Source: Desulfovirgula sp.
GTDB taxonomy: Bacteria > Bacillota > Desulfotomaculia > Desulfotomaculales > Desulfovirgulaceae
Direction of reading: 5' to 3'
Length of the DNA: 57,548 nt
Assembly: GCA_020725525.1 (NCBI GenBank)
Contig: DYEX01000009.1
Span: forward strand, 1-57,548
Position numbers and translations under genes: made by a program. Every line of letters begins with the position of its first letter. Positions within the stretch are counted from its first letter, which is position 1. Of this stretch, positions 40,478 through 50,195 are shown one piece after another. The notes beneath the pieces were generated by a model. It made no database searches, was not told the DNA's origin, and saw only the letters and a list, made by a program, of their open reading frames with translations.

Positions 40478-41737
40478 TCAGCCAGCATAATGTGAGCCTC
40501 TTTGCGCCGGGTCATTCGCGAATAATTTCCCTGCCATGGGTGCGTTTGCCCGGGTACCTTTTCGCCAGCGGGCGAAGAGGCCTTTTTTCGGTACGTCCCG
40601 TGCGGTCACCAGGGCCGCCCGGCCCAGTTCCTCATCCTTTAAGCGAAAGATTACTTCCCCTACCCTTTGTCCGGCCCGAACGGGGGCAGCAAGAGACGGC
40701 ACCATCCTCACTTCCCTTTGCACCCGGGAAAGCTGGTCACGGGTCAGGTCCACCTGCAAGGCGTCGGCGACCACAACGGGCACCGTACCGGCCAGGCCGT
40801 TGGAAACGGGTAGCCGGGCCACCTCTTCCCCTTCAGCACACAGGGCCACCCGTTGAACCTCGTTAAAGCCATAGTCCAGAAGGGTGACGGCGTCCCGGTA
40901 GCGGCTGGCACTGTGGAGCACCACCGCAATCAACCGGCGGTCGCCCCGGGTGGCCGATACAATCAGGCAATTGCCGGCCCGGGGGGTGGAACCGGTCTTT
41001 ACCCCGTCAATGCCCGGGTAACTGCCTTCGCGCAAAAGGCGGTTGGTGTTGAAAATGGTTTCTTTACGATTGGAATCGCAGAAGCTGATGGTAGTTTCCC
41101 GGGTGCGTACCATCCGGTTAAAAAGAGGGTTTTGCAGAGCGTAACGGGTAATCACGGCCAGGTCGCGGGCGCAGCTGTAATGCCGGGGATCATGATAACC
41201 GTTGGTGTTGGCAAAGCGGGTGTGCAGGGCCCCCAGGACCAGTGCCTTGGCATTCATCATCCTGATAAAGTCCTCTTCGGAGCCGGCCACATGTTCGGCG
41301 ATGGCTACGGTGCTGTCGTTGGCCGACATGATCAGGGCCGCCTTGAGCAGGTTTTCCAGGGTAATTTTTTCGCCGGCGCGCAGGTCCAGCACGGAACCCA
41401 TGCCCACGGCGGCGGCACTGCGGCTTACGGTTACCACGTCGTTTAAACGGCCGTACTCCAGGGCAATGATGGCCGTCATGATCTTGGTCAGGCTGGCCGG
41501 CTCACGCCTTTGCAGACCATTTTTGTCATAGAAAATTTGGCCCGTCCGGGCATCCATCAACACGGCGGCATCTGCAGTAACCGGAGGTGGGACTGCTCCT
41601 GCACGCCCGGGGAAGGAAAGAAGCACAGCGCCGGAGAGGAACAGTATCAGGCTGAAAATAAACGCAGAACAACACATGATGGCTGTGATTTTAAAGGGCA
41701 GTTTGTCCCCCGTTTTTTCACCTGATTTCCGTTTCAA
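40478..41737 (-). CDS. dacF: D-alanyl-D-alanine carboxypeptidase (DacF/PBP5 type)
   Basis: A low-molecular-weight penicillin-binding protein that trims the terminal D-Ala of peptidoglycan stem peptides. The N-terminus is basic followed by a hydrophobic signal (about 16-46, ending around GRAGA-VPP). The active-site motifs are SLTK, SAN and KTGST in the right order. A C-terminal PBP5_C-like domain and a basic tail rather than an obvious amphipathic anchor follow. It is 419 residues. The frame starts with an ATG. Spore-forming relatives use DacF-type enzymes in cortex formation; that role here is inferred. Confidence 0.9.
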   Translation of the reverse strand: MKRKSGEKTGDKLPFKITAIMCCSAFIFSLILFLSGAVLLSFPGRAGAVPPPVTADAAVLMDARTGQIFYDKNGLQRREPASLTKIMTAIIALEYGRLNDVVTVSRSAAAVGMGSVLDLRAGEKITLENLLKAALIMSANDSTVAIAEHVAGSEEDFIRMMNAKALVLGALHTRFANTNGYHDPRHYSCARDLAVITRYALQNPLFNRMVRTRETTISFCDSNRKETIFNTNRLLREGSYPGIDGVKTGSTPRAGNCLIVSATRGDRRLIAVVLHSASRYRDAVTLLDYGFNEVQRVALCAEGEEVARLPVSNGLAGTVPVVVADALQVDLTRDQLSRVQREVRMVPSLAAPVRAGQRVGEVIFRLKDEELGRAALVTARDVPKKGLFARWRKGTRANAPMAGKLFANDPAQRGSHYAG

Positions 41738-41794
41738 AGCGACCCCTTCCTTTCACCCCTTTATTTTTCCTCGCCTGCCGGGCGCTTTATAAGG

Positions 41795-41826
41795 GCAAAA
41801 AAAACCAGCCGGTAAAAGGCTGGTTA
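41795..41826 (-). terminator. Terminator after dedA
   Basis: Minus-strand AACCAGCC and GGCTGGTT around TTTTACC, followed by a run of seven to eight T. It also separates dedA from dacF. Confidence 0.9.
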
Positions 41827-41870
41827 TAACATAGATTCGTTCAATGCCCGTCAGCCGGGCAAAATCCGGC

Positions 41871-42485
41871 CTATCTTTTCCGTTTGCGCCACAACAGGTA
41901 AAGCACAAGCGCAACCAGCACAAGGGCCACCGCCAGGTCCAGGCGGTGAAACCAGTATTTCAAATCCTGCCAGTGCTGGCCCATTTTTACACCCAGGTAG
42001 GTGAGGAAAAAGCACCAGGGCAAGGAACCAAAAAAGGTGTAAATGACAAAACGGGGAAAGTTCATGCCGGAGATTCCCGCCGGCAGGGAAATAAAGGTAC
42101 GCACCACAGGCACCAGCCGGGTGAAGAATACCGTTGCCTCACCATAGCGATGAAACCATCTCTCTGCCAGTTCAAGGTGTTTGTGGGAAATCCCAATGTA
42201 GCGCCCGTAACGCAGTAAGAAAGGGCGTCCACCCCACAGACCGATAAAATAAGAGATAATCGACCCCACGGTACCGCCAATGGTACCGGCCATTGCCGCC
42301 CAGAAGAAATCCAGCCGGCCTGTGGATACCAGGTAACCACCGAAGGGGAGAATGACTTCACTGGGCAGGGGTATATTGGCACTCTCAATGGCCATGCCAA
42401 TGGCAATCCCCCAGTACCCCAGGTCGGAAATAAAGGCAACCACCCATTCGACAACCATTTCCAGCAAAGAAGAAAGATAACCCAA
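41871..42485 (-). CDS. DedA/SNARE-associated family membrane protein
   Basis: A 204-residue polytopic membrane protein. The DedA pattern is clear: GMAIESANIPLPSEVILPFGGYLV (begins near residue 29; shown in part), and FTRLVPVVRTFISLPAG. Family members move polyprenyl phosphates or other lipids across the membrane. I start at TTG 42485, 8 bases after GGAGGG; the longer frame to 42542 would start inside the terminator of the upstream gene. The C-terminus is strongly basic (RRKRKR-like). Confidence 0.88.
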   Translation of the reverse strand: MGYLSSLLEMVVEWVVAFISDLGYWGIAIGMAIESANIPLPSEVILPFGGYLVSTGRLDFFWAAMAGTIGGTVGSIISYFIGLWGGRPFLLRYGRYIGISHKHLELAERWFHRYGEATVFFTRLVPVVRTFISLPAGISGMNFPRFVIYTFFGSLPWCFFLTYLGVKMGQHWQDLKYWFHRLDLAVALVLVALVLYLLWRKRKR

Positions 42486-42504
42486 CCGGCAATCCCTCCG
42501 CCTG

Positions 42505-42530
42505 AAAAAGGGCGGGTTGAGCACCCGCCC
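42505..42530 (-). terminator. Terminator after the SEC-C gene
   Basis: Minus-strand GGGCGGGT and ACCCGCCC form a perfect 8-bp stem with a 5-base loop, followed by TTTTT. The dedA ribosome-binding site begins immediately afterwards, so it separates the two units or attenuates read-through. Confidence 0.85.
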
Positions 42531-42556
42531 ATATACTCTCAATATCTAACCCAGGG

Positions 42557-44056
42557 TTATAGTTTCAGGTTCTCCAGTATTTGCGCCAGGAGAGGATCAG
42601 CTTCCTTCAACCCGGCCAGCGGCGATTTTTTTGTGGAGTAGCGTTTGTCGAAGGCTACCAGATCCAGTGCCCGGCACATGGCCCGGAAATTGGCCGAAAT
42701 GCTGGAGGGAGCTACCCCGTACTGCTTTGCCAGTTCATGCTGTCTGACTCTATGATCACGCTCCAACCGGGCCATGGCGTATACCACCGTGGCCACCCAC
42801 AGGGCAGGTTTGCGAAAGGACGGCCGCACCTTGGAACAGTAGTCATACCACAGGTGCAGGGCTCCCTGGACCTGACCGGGCCCGTAACCTCTCACCCGGA
42901 GGTCCTCCACCACACCCCGGGCCACATCGGCATGGGTTACCGCGGGCCACTGGTAATCCTCGGGCTTTTTAAAACTCTCCTGTTCCCGGACTTCCGGCTC
43001 TATATGACCATCAGCCGGCAAAAGCTCCAGCTTACGACGCACCTTCTGCAGATCATAATGGGGTTCACCCTTTAATTCCCGGCTGGCCTCCACCATTTCC
43101 AATTCCTCGAATAATGCTTCCAGCCTGGCCCTCCCCTCGGCGGTACGGCACGCCTCCCGGGGAGTTTTCCCATCAAGGGCCGGAACAGGCTTATCGATCC
43201 ACCGGTCGTAATATTCATCCAGGACGGCCTCAGTAATTTGCTGGGCAATCCGGGCCGAAAGCCTGTCGAACAGGGCATCATGAAGCGGAGGGAAATATTC
43301 GTCTCCCTCACCATCATCAACCAGATGGGGCAGGGTGTAGTTAAAACCCATTTCCACCACTATGGCGTTAATGATATGGGAACGTTCCCGCAAGTAGTCA
43401 TTGAGTACCTCCCGGCTCGAAGCATTCCGTTTCCGGGCGTAAAGTCGCAGGTCCCGGCGCAACTTTTTTAACAGCATATCCTTGCAGAAACCGGGTAAGG
43501 CCAGACCGCTGGTCGAGAACTCGTACTCATCGCCCACTTTTAAAACGCGCATGAGCAGGATGGTTCCTGGCTGGAGCTCGGCAGCCGCATTTATATCGTG
43601 AACTTTGAATTCCTTTCTCCGAAGGAGATCCCTTAAGACCACCCCTTTACGGGGCAGAACCTGCAAAACTTCATAAAGGGAAACCCTGGCCGCAGCCCAG
43701 TCCGCCAGTAAGGCCTGCTCCCTTTCCGAGAGATGCGGATTTTGCCTGAAAGTTTCAATGATGGTTAACCCGTCGGGAAGGATATAATCAAAGATAAACC
43801 ACTCAAAGCATCTTTCCATGGTAAACTCGTCATCGCGGTCGACCAGTTCCGGATCAAGACAATTAAGGTATTTTTCCTGGGCCTTTACCGCTTCCTGGGC
43901 AAAACACTGGTCATCGGCAAATTCGCCCAGTTTGCGGCGTAACTCCTGACCGGCACGGCGCCACCTGTATTGTTCCAGAAAAACGACCTTTTCCCTGGCA
44001 CCACAGCACTTACGATAAGACTTTCCGCTCCCGCAGGGGCAGAGATAGTCAGCCAT
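42557..44056 (-). CDS. SEC-C motif protein with C-terminal HTH-like region
   Basis: A 499-residue protein starting with a SEC-C zinc motif CPCGSGKSYRKCC (6-18), as found at the end of SecA and in many small proteins. The middle is helical and charged; WIDKPVPALDGKTPREA (about 288-304) resembles a stretch seen in MbcA/Xre-type toxin-antitoxin proteins. The C-terminus (about 440-475, QHELAKQYGVAPSSISANFR) reads as a helix-turn-helix. I do not recognise a named family. AAAGGAGG precedes the ATG. It is transcribed alone, with its own terminator. Confidence 0.72.
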   Translation of the reverse strand: MADYLCPCGSGKSYRKCCGAREKVVFLEQYRWRRAGQELRRKLGEFADDQCFAQEAVKAQEKYLNCLDPELVDRDDEFTMERCFEWFIFDYILPDGLTIIETFRQNPHLSEREQALLADWAAARVSLYEVLQVLPRKGVVLRDLLRRKEFKVHDINAAAELQPGTILLMRVLKVGDEYEFSTSGLALPGFCKDMLLKKLRRDLRLYARKRNASSREVLNDYLRERSHIINAIVVEMGFNYTLPHLVDDGEGDEYFPPLHDALFDRLSARIAQQITEAVLDEYYDRWIDKPVPALDGKTPREACRTAEGRARLEALFEELEMVEASRELKGEPHYDLQKVRRKLELLPADGHIEPEVREQESFKKPEDYQWPAVTHADVARGVVEDLRVRGYGPGQVQGALHLWYDYCSKVRPSFRKPALWVATVVYAMARLERDHRVRQHELAKQYGVAPSSISANFRAMCRALDLVAFDKRYSTKKSPLAGLKEADPLLAQILENLKL

Positions 44057-44147
44057 TCCTTTACACCTCCTTTACTGGCAGCGAACCTGGCCCGAGGGTT
44101 CTATATTTTATTCTTGTTTACTTCTAAGTGATTCAACACGAACGACA

Positions 44148-45632
44148 TTATTCCTGCTTAACCGGCAATAATTCCAGTTTTAGTTGTTCCCCCTCCCGCT
44201 GGACCTTCACTCCCAGGTGGGAAAAAAAGGCAACCGGCAGGTATAAACTTCCCCCTCGCGTTAAGAGGGATTCCACCCGCATTTTCTGACCCTCGATTGT
44301 GGCCGTTTTCATGCCCACGTCAAGGACGAGCTCCCGTTGCCCGGCACAGGCCAGCACACGACGTCCTTCTCCCTGCCAGTGAACACTGAAACCCAAAGCT
44401 TCCAGGGTAAACCGCAGGGGAACCCAGGCTTCTCCGCCCTGAATCAGGGGCAATATATTATCGTTTATTTTCTCCCCGTTAACGATAACCCCGGGACGGG
44501 AAAGATTAAATACTACATTACGCGGCGTCTGGGGCTGCAATTCCTGCCGTGCGGCCACCAGTTGCAGGGAAGGCGTGGAAACCCAACGGTCGGGCTCAAC
44601 ACCTCGGCCGTCAATTGACCTGCCCCGGGGGGTTAAATAACGGGCAATGGTTAACTTCAACGCCCCTCCCGTTTGCAAAGGAATGATGGCCTGGACCACC
44701 CCCTTGCCGTAGGTGCGGTCGCCCACCAGAACTGCCCGCCGGTAGTCCTGCAACGCCGCGGCCAGAACTTCGGCGGAGCTGGCGCTCATGTCGTTGACCA
44801 GGACCACCAGGGGTAAATCAAGGGCGGGGGCTTTACCCGCAGTATAGTAAACTTCTTTCTGACCGTTCCGGTCCACCGTGGTGACCACCACCTGACCGGC
44901 AGGCAGGAAATAACCGGCTAAATCCACGGCAGCCTGCAAGTATCCTCCCGGATCATTACGAAGGTCCAGAATCATTCCCTTGATTCCTTTAGCCTGGCAT
45001 TCCCGCACCAGGGCACCGAACTCCTCTGCCGTCCTGGAACCAAAGACATTCACCCTCACGTAACCGATATTTCCGGGGAGCAGTTGCCACTCCACTTGAG
45101 GACTGGTTATTGTTTCCCGCACCAGTTCCACATTAAAATCAGGGCTCCCCTCACGGCGAATGGTCAGTTCCACCCGGGAACCGGCAGGGCCGCGAATTTT
45201 TTCCACCACCTGGGAAAGGGTTAACCCGGCGGTATCCTCCCCATTCACCCGGATAATCAGGTCCTTTTCCCTGATTCCGGCCCGGTAAGCCGGCGAACCG
45301 GGCAGAACCCTGGCCACCTGCGGGTAAGGGGGCCATCCTTCCAGTTCCACGCCAATTCCGGCGAAATTCCCTTCCAGGGAATCGGTAAAGCCAGGCAAAT
45401 CTTCCGCACTGAAATATTCCGTATAGGGGTCGCCCAGACTGCCTAAAAGACCGTTAATGGCCCCATCAACCAGCTGGTCAACCCCGGGACGGGCAACGTG
45501 ATAATGGTATATATTATCCATCACCTCCACCACTGCGGCGGCTCCCTGTTCCAGGTCATCCCCCGCACCCGCAGGAAAAACAGGCAGAAAAAATAATAAG
45601 ACCACTAAGAGCAGGACAAGTCTGGTTTGCAA
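44148..45632 (-). CDS. S41 carboxyl-terminal processing protease with copper-amine-oxidase-like stalk domain
   Basis: A secreted CtpA-type serine protease of 494 residues. There is a signal peptide (about 1-23, LLLVVLLFFLPVFPAGAG), a PDZ domain (about 90-175), and the S41 catalytic domain with the Ser in NDMSASSAEVLAAAL and the Lys in TYGKGVVQ. After the protease comes a copper-amine-oxidase N-terminal-like domain (about 385-490, VIVNGEKINDNILPLI and WVPLRFTLEALGF), which in Firmicutes anchors or presents extracellular enzymes. The start is TTG after GAGGTGA. It is divergent from polA. Confidence 0.9.
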   Translation of the reverse strand: MQTRLVLLLVVLLFFLPVFPAGAGDDLEQGAAAVVEVMDNIYHYHVARPGVDQLVDGAINGLLGSLGDPYTEYFSAEDLPGFTDSLEGNFAGIGVELEGWPPYPQVARVLPGSPAYRAGIREKDLIIRVNGEDTAGLTLSQVVEKIRGPAGSRVELTIRREGSPDFNVELVRETITSPQVEWQLLPGNIGYVRVNVFGSRTAEEFGALVRECQAKGIKGMILDLRNDPGGYLQAAVDLAGYFLPAGQVVVTTVDRNGQKEVYYTAGKAPALDLPLVVLVNDMSASSAEVLAAALQDYRRAVLVGDRTYGKGVVQAIIPLQTGGALKLTIARYLTPRGRSIDGRGVEPDRWVSTPSLQLVAARQELQPQTPRNVVFNLSRPGVIVNGEKINDNILPLIQGGEAWVPLRFTLEALGFSVHWQGEGRRVLACAGQRELVLDVGMKTATIEGQKMRVESLLTRGGSLYLPVAFFSHLGVKVQREGEQLKLELLPVKQE

Positions 45633-45767
45633 ACCGGCTCACCTCAAAATAAAGATCCATAAGTTGTAATTCGCCTTCCGGAGAGCAATCTCCTGCCGGA
45701 ACTTACAAAAGACCGCACAGGGGATGTACAAATTTATCAACATTTTCATGCAGGAGGTATTGGGGAT

Positions 45768-48470
45768 TTGTACGGTGAAATAATTAAGAAAAAGGGCAGG
45801 TGCGTGGTTTTGCAGGCAGGTACATTTTTAATCCTGGATGGTAACAGCCTGGCCCACCGGGCTTTTCATGCCATACCCCATCTGGCTACCAGCAAGGGAG
45901 TAGTAACCAATGCCGTCTATGGTTTCACCAATATGCTTCTTAAAGTTCTCAAAGAGATAAAGCCTGAACTGGTAGCCGTTTGCTTTGACAAGGGAAAGGT
46001 TACTTTTCGCCACGATCAATTTGAGGACTACAAGGCCCACCGCCCGGGTACCCCCGACGAACTGAGACCCCAGTTTCCCCTGATTAAAGAACTTCTCGCG
46101 GCCATGAACATTTCCGTACTGGAATGTGAAGGATATGAAGCCGATGATCTCATCGGTACACTGGTCAACCGGGCGGAGCAAGCGGGAGTTTCCAGCATCA
46201 TCGTTACCGGTGACCAGGATACCCTGCAACTGGTGTCTCCCCTGACCAGGGTGTTGCTCACCCGCAAGGGGATCAGTGAACTGGAGGAATACACTGAAGA
46301 CCGGGTGTGGGAACGTTTTGGCATCACCCCGGCACAGTTTCCCGATTATAAGGGCCTGATCGGAGATCCTTCCGACAATATCCCCGGGGTACCGGGCATT
46401 GGTCCCAAAACAGCCAGAGCCTTACTTAAAGTATATGGCCGCCTGGAGGAAGTGATTTCCCATGCGGACGGCCTGCCCGCCCGCCAGCGGGATAAAATAC
46501 GCCAGTATCACGAGCAGGCCCTGTTATCCAAACGACTGGCCACCATTGAACGCCAGGTGCCCCTGGAGATTGACCTGGATGACTTTCGCTGGGCAGGACC
46601 GGATTACAACCAGCTGCTGTCCCTCTTCAGCAGGCTGGAATTTAAAACCTTAATCCGGGCCATCAGACAACAGCTTGGGGAAAAAGAGGAAAAAGATACC
46701 CGGCAGCTTGCCCGGGAAGTAGAAACCTACAGGGTAAACTTCCGGCACCTGACCAGCCGGGAAGAGCTTTCCCGTTTGGTGGAACTATGCCGGCGCACGG
46801 GCCGGGTGGCCCTGGCATTGAGTGGCAGCCGTCAGGATGGCGTCGTGGGGGCGGCACTGGCACTAAAAATTCCGGGAGATAATCCGGAAGGTTTATCAAT
46901 CTTTTACCTGAACCCGGGGGCTCCCGGCACTGGCCCCGCAGCCCTGGACGCCCTGGCCAGGATTGTCAGTGATCATGACATCGAAAAACTCCTCCATGAC
47001 GGCAAGAATGCCCTCTGGCTTTTACACAGGCACAATCTCACCCTGAACAACATGGCCTTTGACACCATGGTGGCAGCCTACCTGCTCAATCCGGCCTCTG
47101 CCAACCAGGAGGTATCAGACCTGGCCCTGGAACATTTAAAACTTGTCCTGCCTGCCCTGGGTGAGGAAGTCCTGGCGGCGCGGGCCGATGTCATCTGGCG
47201 CCTGTCGGAACTGCTGGCCGAAAAGCTGCGCCTGGCGGAAATGGAAAGGCTGTACTATGAAGTGGAGCTACCCCTGGTAGCCGTCCTGGCCGAAATGGAG
47301 ATGACCGGAGTAGCCGTGGACAAAGAGTACCTGGTGGAGATGTCCCGGGAACTGGAAATAAAGATTGGTACCTTAGCGGCACAGATTTATCAACTGGCCG
47401 GAGAGGAATTCAACATCAACTCCACCCGCCAGCTGGGATATATACTCTTTGAAAAGCTGCAGTTGCCCGTAATTAAAAAAACAAAAACCAGCTATTCCAC
47501 CGATGCCTCTGTGCTGGAGGAACTGGCGGACGCTCACCCCATTATTCCGCTGGTGCTGGAATACCGGCAGCTGATGAAATTAAAATCCACTTACGTCGAC
47601 GGTCTGGCCGCCCTGATCAACCCCGAAACGGGACGGCTGCACACCACCTTCCACCAGACGGTAACGGCTACCGGACGGCTTTCCAGTTCCGATCCCAACT
47701 TGCAGAACATCCCCATCCGTATGGAGGAAGGCCGCAAAATCAGGCGGGTTTTTATCCCCCGCCGGGAGGGAAACCTGATTCTTGCCGCCGACTACTCCCA
47801 GATCGAACTGCGGGTGCTGGCCCATATGGCCGGGGATCCCAACCTGGTGGAAGCCTTCCGCCAGGGCCAGGACATCCACACCCGTACAGCAGCCGAGGTT
47901 TTTGGCGTGGCCATCACCGAAGTAACAGCCGACATGCGGGGGCGGGCAAAGGCAGTCAACTTCGGTATTGTCTACGGCATCAGTGATTTTGGCCTAGCCC
48001 GGGACATCAATGTCTCCCGCCAGGAAGCCCGGCAGTATATCGAAAATTACTTCGCCCGCTACGCGGGAGTAAAGGCTTATATAGAACGGACCATCCAGCA
48101 GGCCCGGGAGAGGGGGTACGTAACCACCCTGTTAAACCGGCGCCGCTACCTGCCCGATCTTTTTAGCTCCAACCGTTCCGTGCGCATGTTTGGTGAACGC
48201 ACCGCCATCAATACACCCATTCAGGGCAGCGCCGCCGACATCATCAAACTGGCCATGGTGCGCATTCACCGGGAATTAAAGGAACGGGGCCTGGCCACCA
48301 GGATGATCCTCCAGGTGCACGACGAATTGATTTTCGATGTGCCCGTTGAGGAACTGCCGGAGGTTTCCGAACTGGTACGCCGGCACATGGAAAACGCCCT
48401 GGTGCTGGACGTCCCGCTGGTGGTAGAGATGAAGCTGGGGCCAAACTGGTACGAGGTGAAAAAAATTTAG
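45768..48470 (+). CDS. polA: DNA polymerase I
   Basis: A 900-residue enzyme for repair and Okazaki-fragment processing. The 5' nuclease domain is N-terminal (FLILDGNSLAHRAFHAI, DQDTLQLVS). The middle 3'-5' exonuclease domain lacks the DxE motif (VALALSGSRQDG), so proofreading is probably absent, as in Bacillus. The polymerase motifs are intact: DYSQIELRVLAH (A), RGRAKAVNFGIVYGIS (B) and QVHDELIF (C). The TTG start has AGGAGGT 9 bases upstream. A shorter version starting near residue 13 is possible. mutM follows 11 bp later. Confidence 0.96.
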   Translation: MYGEIIKKKGRCVVLQAGTFLILDGNSLAHRAFHAIPHLATSKGVVTNAVYGFTNMLLKVLKEIKPELVAVCFDKGKVTFRHDQFEDYKAHRPGTPDELRPQFPLIKELLAAMNISVLECEGYEADDLIGTLVNRAEQAGVSSIIVTGDQDTLQLVSPLTRVLLTRKGISELEEYTEDRVWERFGITPAQFPDYKGLIGDPSDNIPGVPGIGPKTARALLKVYGRLEEVISHADGLPARQRDKIRQYHEQALLSKRLATIERQVPLEIDLDDFRWAGPDYNQLLSLFSRLEFKTLIRAIRQQLGEKEEKDTRQLAREVETYRVNFRHLTSREELSRLVELCRRTGRVALALSGSRQDGVVGAALALKIPGDNPEGLSIFYLNPGAPGTGPAALDALARIVSDHDIEKLLHDGKNALWLLHRHNLTLNNMAFDTMVAAYLLNPASANQEVSDLALEHLKLVLPALGEEVLAARADVIWRLSELLAEKLRLAEMERLYYEVELPLVAVLAEMEMTGVAVDKEYLVEMSRELEIKIGTLAAQIYQLAGEEFNINSTRQLGYILFEKLQLPVIKKTKTSYSTDASVLEELADAHPIIPLVLEYRQLMKLKSTYVDGLAALINPETGRLHTTFHQTVTATGRLSSSDPNLQNIPIRMEEGRKIRRVFIPRREGNLILAADYSQIELRVLAHMAGDPNLVEAFRQGQDIHTRTAAEVFGVAITEVTADMRGRAKAVNFGIVYGISDFGLARDINVSRQEARQYIENYFARYAGVKAYIERTIQQARERGYVTTLLNRRRYLPDLFSSNRSVRMFGERTAINTPIQGSAADIIKLAMVRIHRELKERGLATRMILQVHDELIFDVPVEELPEVSELVRRHMENALVLDVPLVVEMKLGPNWYEVKKI

Positions 48471-48481
48471 GAGCGAGGTCC

Positions 48482-49306
48482 ATGCCCGAATTACCGGAGG
48501 TAGAAACGGTCAAAAGCACCCTGCAGGAAAGATTACCCGGCCTCACCATCTGCGGGGTAGATCTCTACCTGCCCAAAATCATCCAGACGCCTTCACCGGA
48601 GGAATTCTGCCGCCAGGTGGCCGGTAAAACATTCCTCGACGTGGGCCGCCGGGGCAAGTACCTTTTAATCTCCCTTTCCCGGGGGCTGATGCTGGTCGTC
48701 CACCTGCGCATGACGGGGCAGCTTGTTTACACCGTCACGGATGAATCCCGGTCCAAATACACCCACCTGATTTTTCACCTCAACAACGGCCACCAGCTGC
48801 GCTTTGCCGATATGCGCCAGTTCGGCCGCTTCTGGCTTGTACCCGAAGCAGATATCCAGGCCGTGAAGGGGATGAAAAGCCTGGGGGTGGAACCATTAGG
48901 CAGCGAATTTACGCTGAATTTCCTGGAAAAAGAGTTAAAGACCAGACGTACCCGTTTAAAACCCCTGCTGCTGGATCAAACATTTATTGCCGGGCTGGGC
49001 AATATCTACGTGGATGAAGCGCTACACCGGGCCGGACTGCATCCCCTCAGGCCGGCCAATACCCTCAACCCCCGGGAAGTGGGAGCCCTTTTCCGGGCCA
49101 TACGGGAAGTGCTCGAAGAGGGAATTGCCGGGCGGGGTACCAGCGTGAGGGACTATGTGGACGGCACGGGACAGGCCGGTACCTTTCAAGAAAAACTAAG
49201 GGTTTACCGCAGAAGCGGCCGGCCCTGCATCCAGTGCGGCAAACCCATCGAACGCCTGCGCATTGGAGGCCGCAGCGCCTACTTCTGTCCCGGGTGCCAG
49301 AGGTAA
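48482..49306 (+). CDS. mutM: Formamidopyrimidine-DNA glycosylase
   Basis: A bifunctional glycosylase/AP lyase that removes 8-oxoguanine and FaPy bases. The N-terminus PELPEVETV provides the catalytic Pro and Glu. RRGKYLL gives the conserved Lys, and the C-terminal zinc finger is CIQCGKPIERLRIGGRSAYFCPGC. It is 274 residues. ATG start with GGAGCGAG upstream. Order polA-mutM-ytaF is a conserved Firmicute block. Confidence 0.96.
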   Translation: MPELPEVETVKSTLQERLPGLTICGVDLYLPKIIQTPSPEEFCRQVAGKTFLDVGRRGKYLLISLSRGLMLVVHLRMTGQLVYTVTDESRSKYTHLIFHLNNGHQLRFADMRQFGRFWLVPEADIQAVKGMKSLGVEPLGSEFTLNFLEKELKTRRTRLKPLLLDQTFIAGLGNIYVDEALHRAGLHPLRPANTLNPREVGALFRAIREVLEEGIAGRGTSVRDYVDGTGQAGTFQEKLRVYRRSGRPCIQCGKPIERLRIGGRSAYFCPGCQR

Positions 49307-49391
49307 CCGGAGCTTTAAAGACACAATTCGACCGGTCCTCCCATAGAAATGTTAGAGGAAATTTTAAAAACCACCCGGGAGGGACTGGTCA

Positions 49392-50039
49392 GTGGAATTA
49401 TTCACCATTCTCATTTTTGCTCTCGCCCTGAATATGGACGCCTTCGGTGCTGGGGCAGCCTATGGGGTAAGGGGTATCCGGCTGCCCTTCTCTTCTGTCT
49501 TGATCATCAGCCTCATGTCGGTAATAGCCATCAGCCTTTCCATGATCGCGGGCAACCTGGTGGCACAGGCCATCTCCATAAGCTTTGCCCGGCGCCTGGG
49601 CGGGATCATCTTAATACTCATTGGGCTTTGGATAATGTTTCAAGCTCTAAGGGAAGGGAAAAAAGGAGTTGAAACGCCTGCATATGAAGAGGAACCCCAA
49701 ACGGTGGTTCAAATACGGATCCGCTCCCTGGGGATAATGGTCCAGGTGCTGCGGGAACCCCACCGGGCCGACCTGGACCGCTCGGGCGTGATCTCGCCCG
49801 GAGAGGCCATCCTGCTGGGCCTGGCCCTGGCCCTGGACGCCTTTGGTGCCGGTTTTGCCTTTTCCATGCTGGGATTCGACCTGGTACTCACCGCCCTTTT
49901 GGTGGGCGCCGGACATATAATCATAACCTATGCAGGCCTCCTGGCCGGCTGGGGGTTTGGTGCCACCCCTTTAGGCCGCCAGTTCTCCGCCCTGCCTGGC
50001 TGCATTTTAATCTTGCTGGGGCTATTCAAATTGCAGTAA
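49392..50039 (+). CDS. ytaF: Sporulation membrane protein YtaF (MntP-like)
   Basis: A 215-residue membrane protein with two symmetric halves, each of three helices and a conserved acidic residue: ALNMDAFGAGAAYG near residue 12 and ALALDAFGAGFAFS near residue 150. The middle is a polar linker (about 75-130). The duplicated DAFGAG pattern is that of YtaF/MntP. The GTG start has GGGAGG upstream. It follows mutM as in Bacillus; coaE, which often follows, is missing and a lytic transglycosylase takes its place. Confidence 0.9.
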   Translation: MELFTILIFALALNMDAFGAGAAYGVRGIRLPFSSVLIISLMSVIAISLSMIAGNLVAQAISISFARRLGGIILILIGLWIMFQALREGKKGVETPAYEEEPQTVVQIRIRSLGIMVQVLREPHRADLDRSGVISPGEAILLGLALALDAFGAGFAFSMLGFDLVLTALLVGAGHIIITYAGLLAGWGFGATPLGRQFSALPGCILILLGLFKLQ

Positions 50040-50195
50040 TTTATGCTTCAGCGGCTACGGGGCCGGCCAATCCGTCTCCCTCACTCATTTATCCTCAGTG
50101 CAGGAACCTGGACTTGCAGGGCGAATTGCTTGTATATAGTATGAAAACATCCATGTTACAACTGCCCGCAAGCTAATTTTTGGAGTGATGGGTAC

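Noticed and set aside
41871-42542. Longer dedA frame starting at 42542
   Set aside because: It would start upstream of and read through the rho-independent terminator of the previous gene; the TTG at 42485 has GGAGGG correctly spaced.
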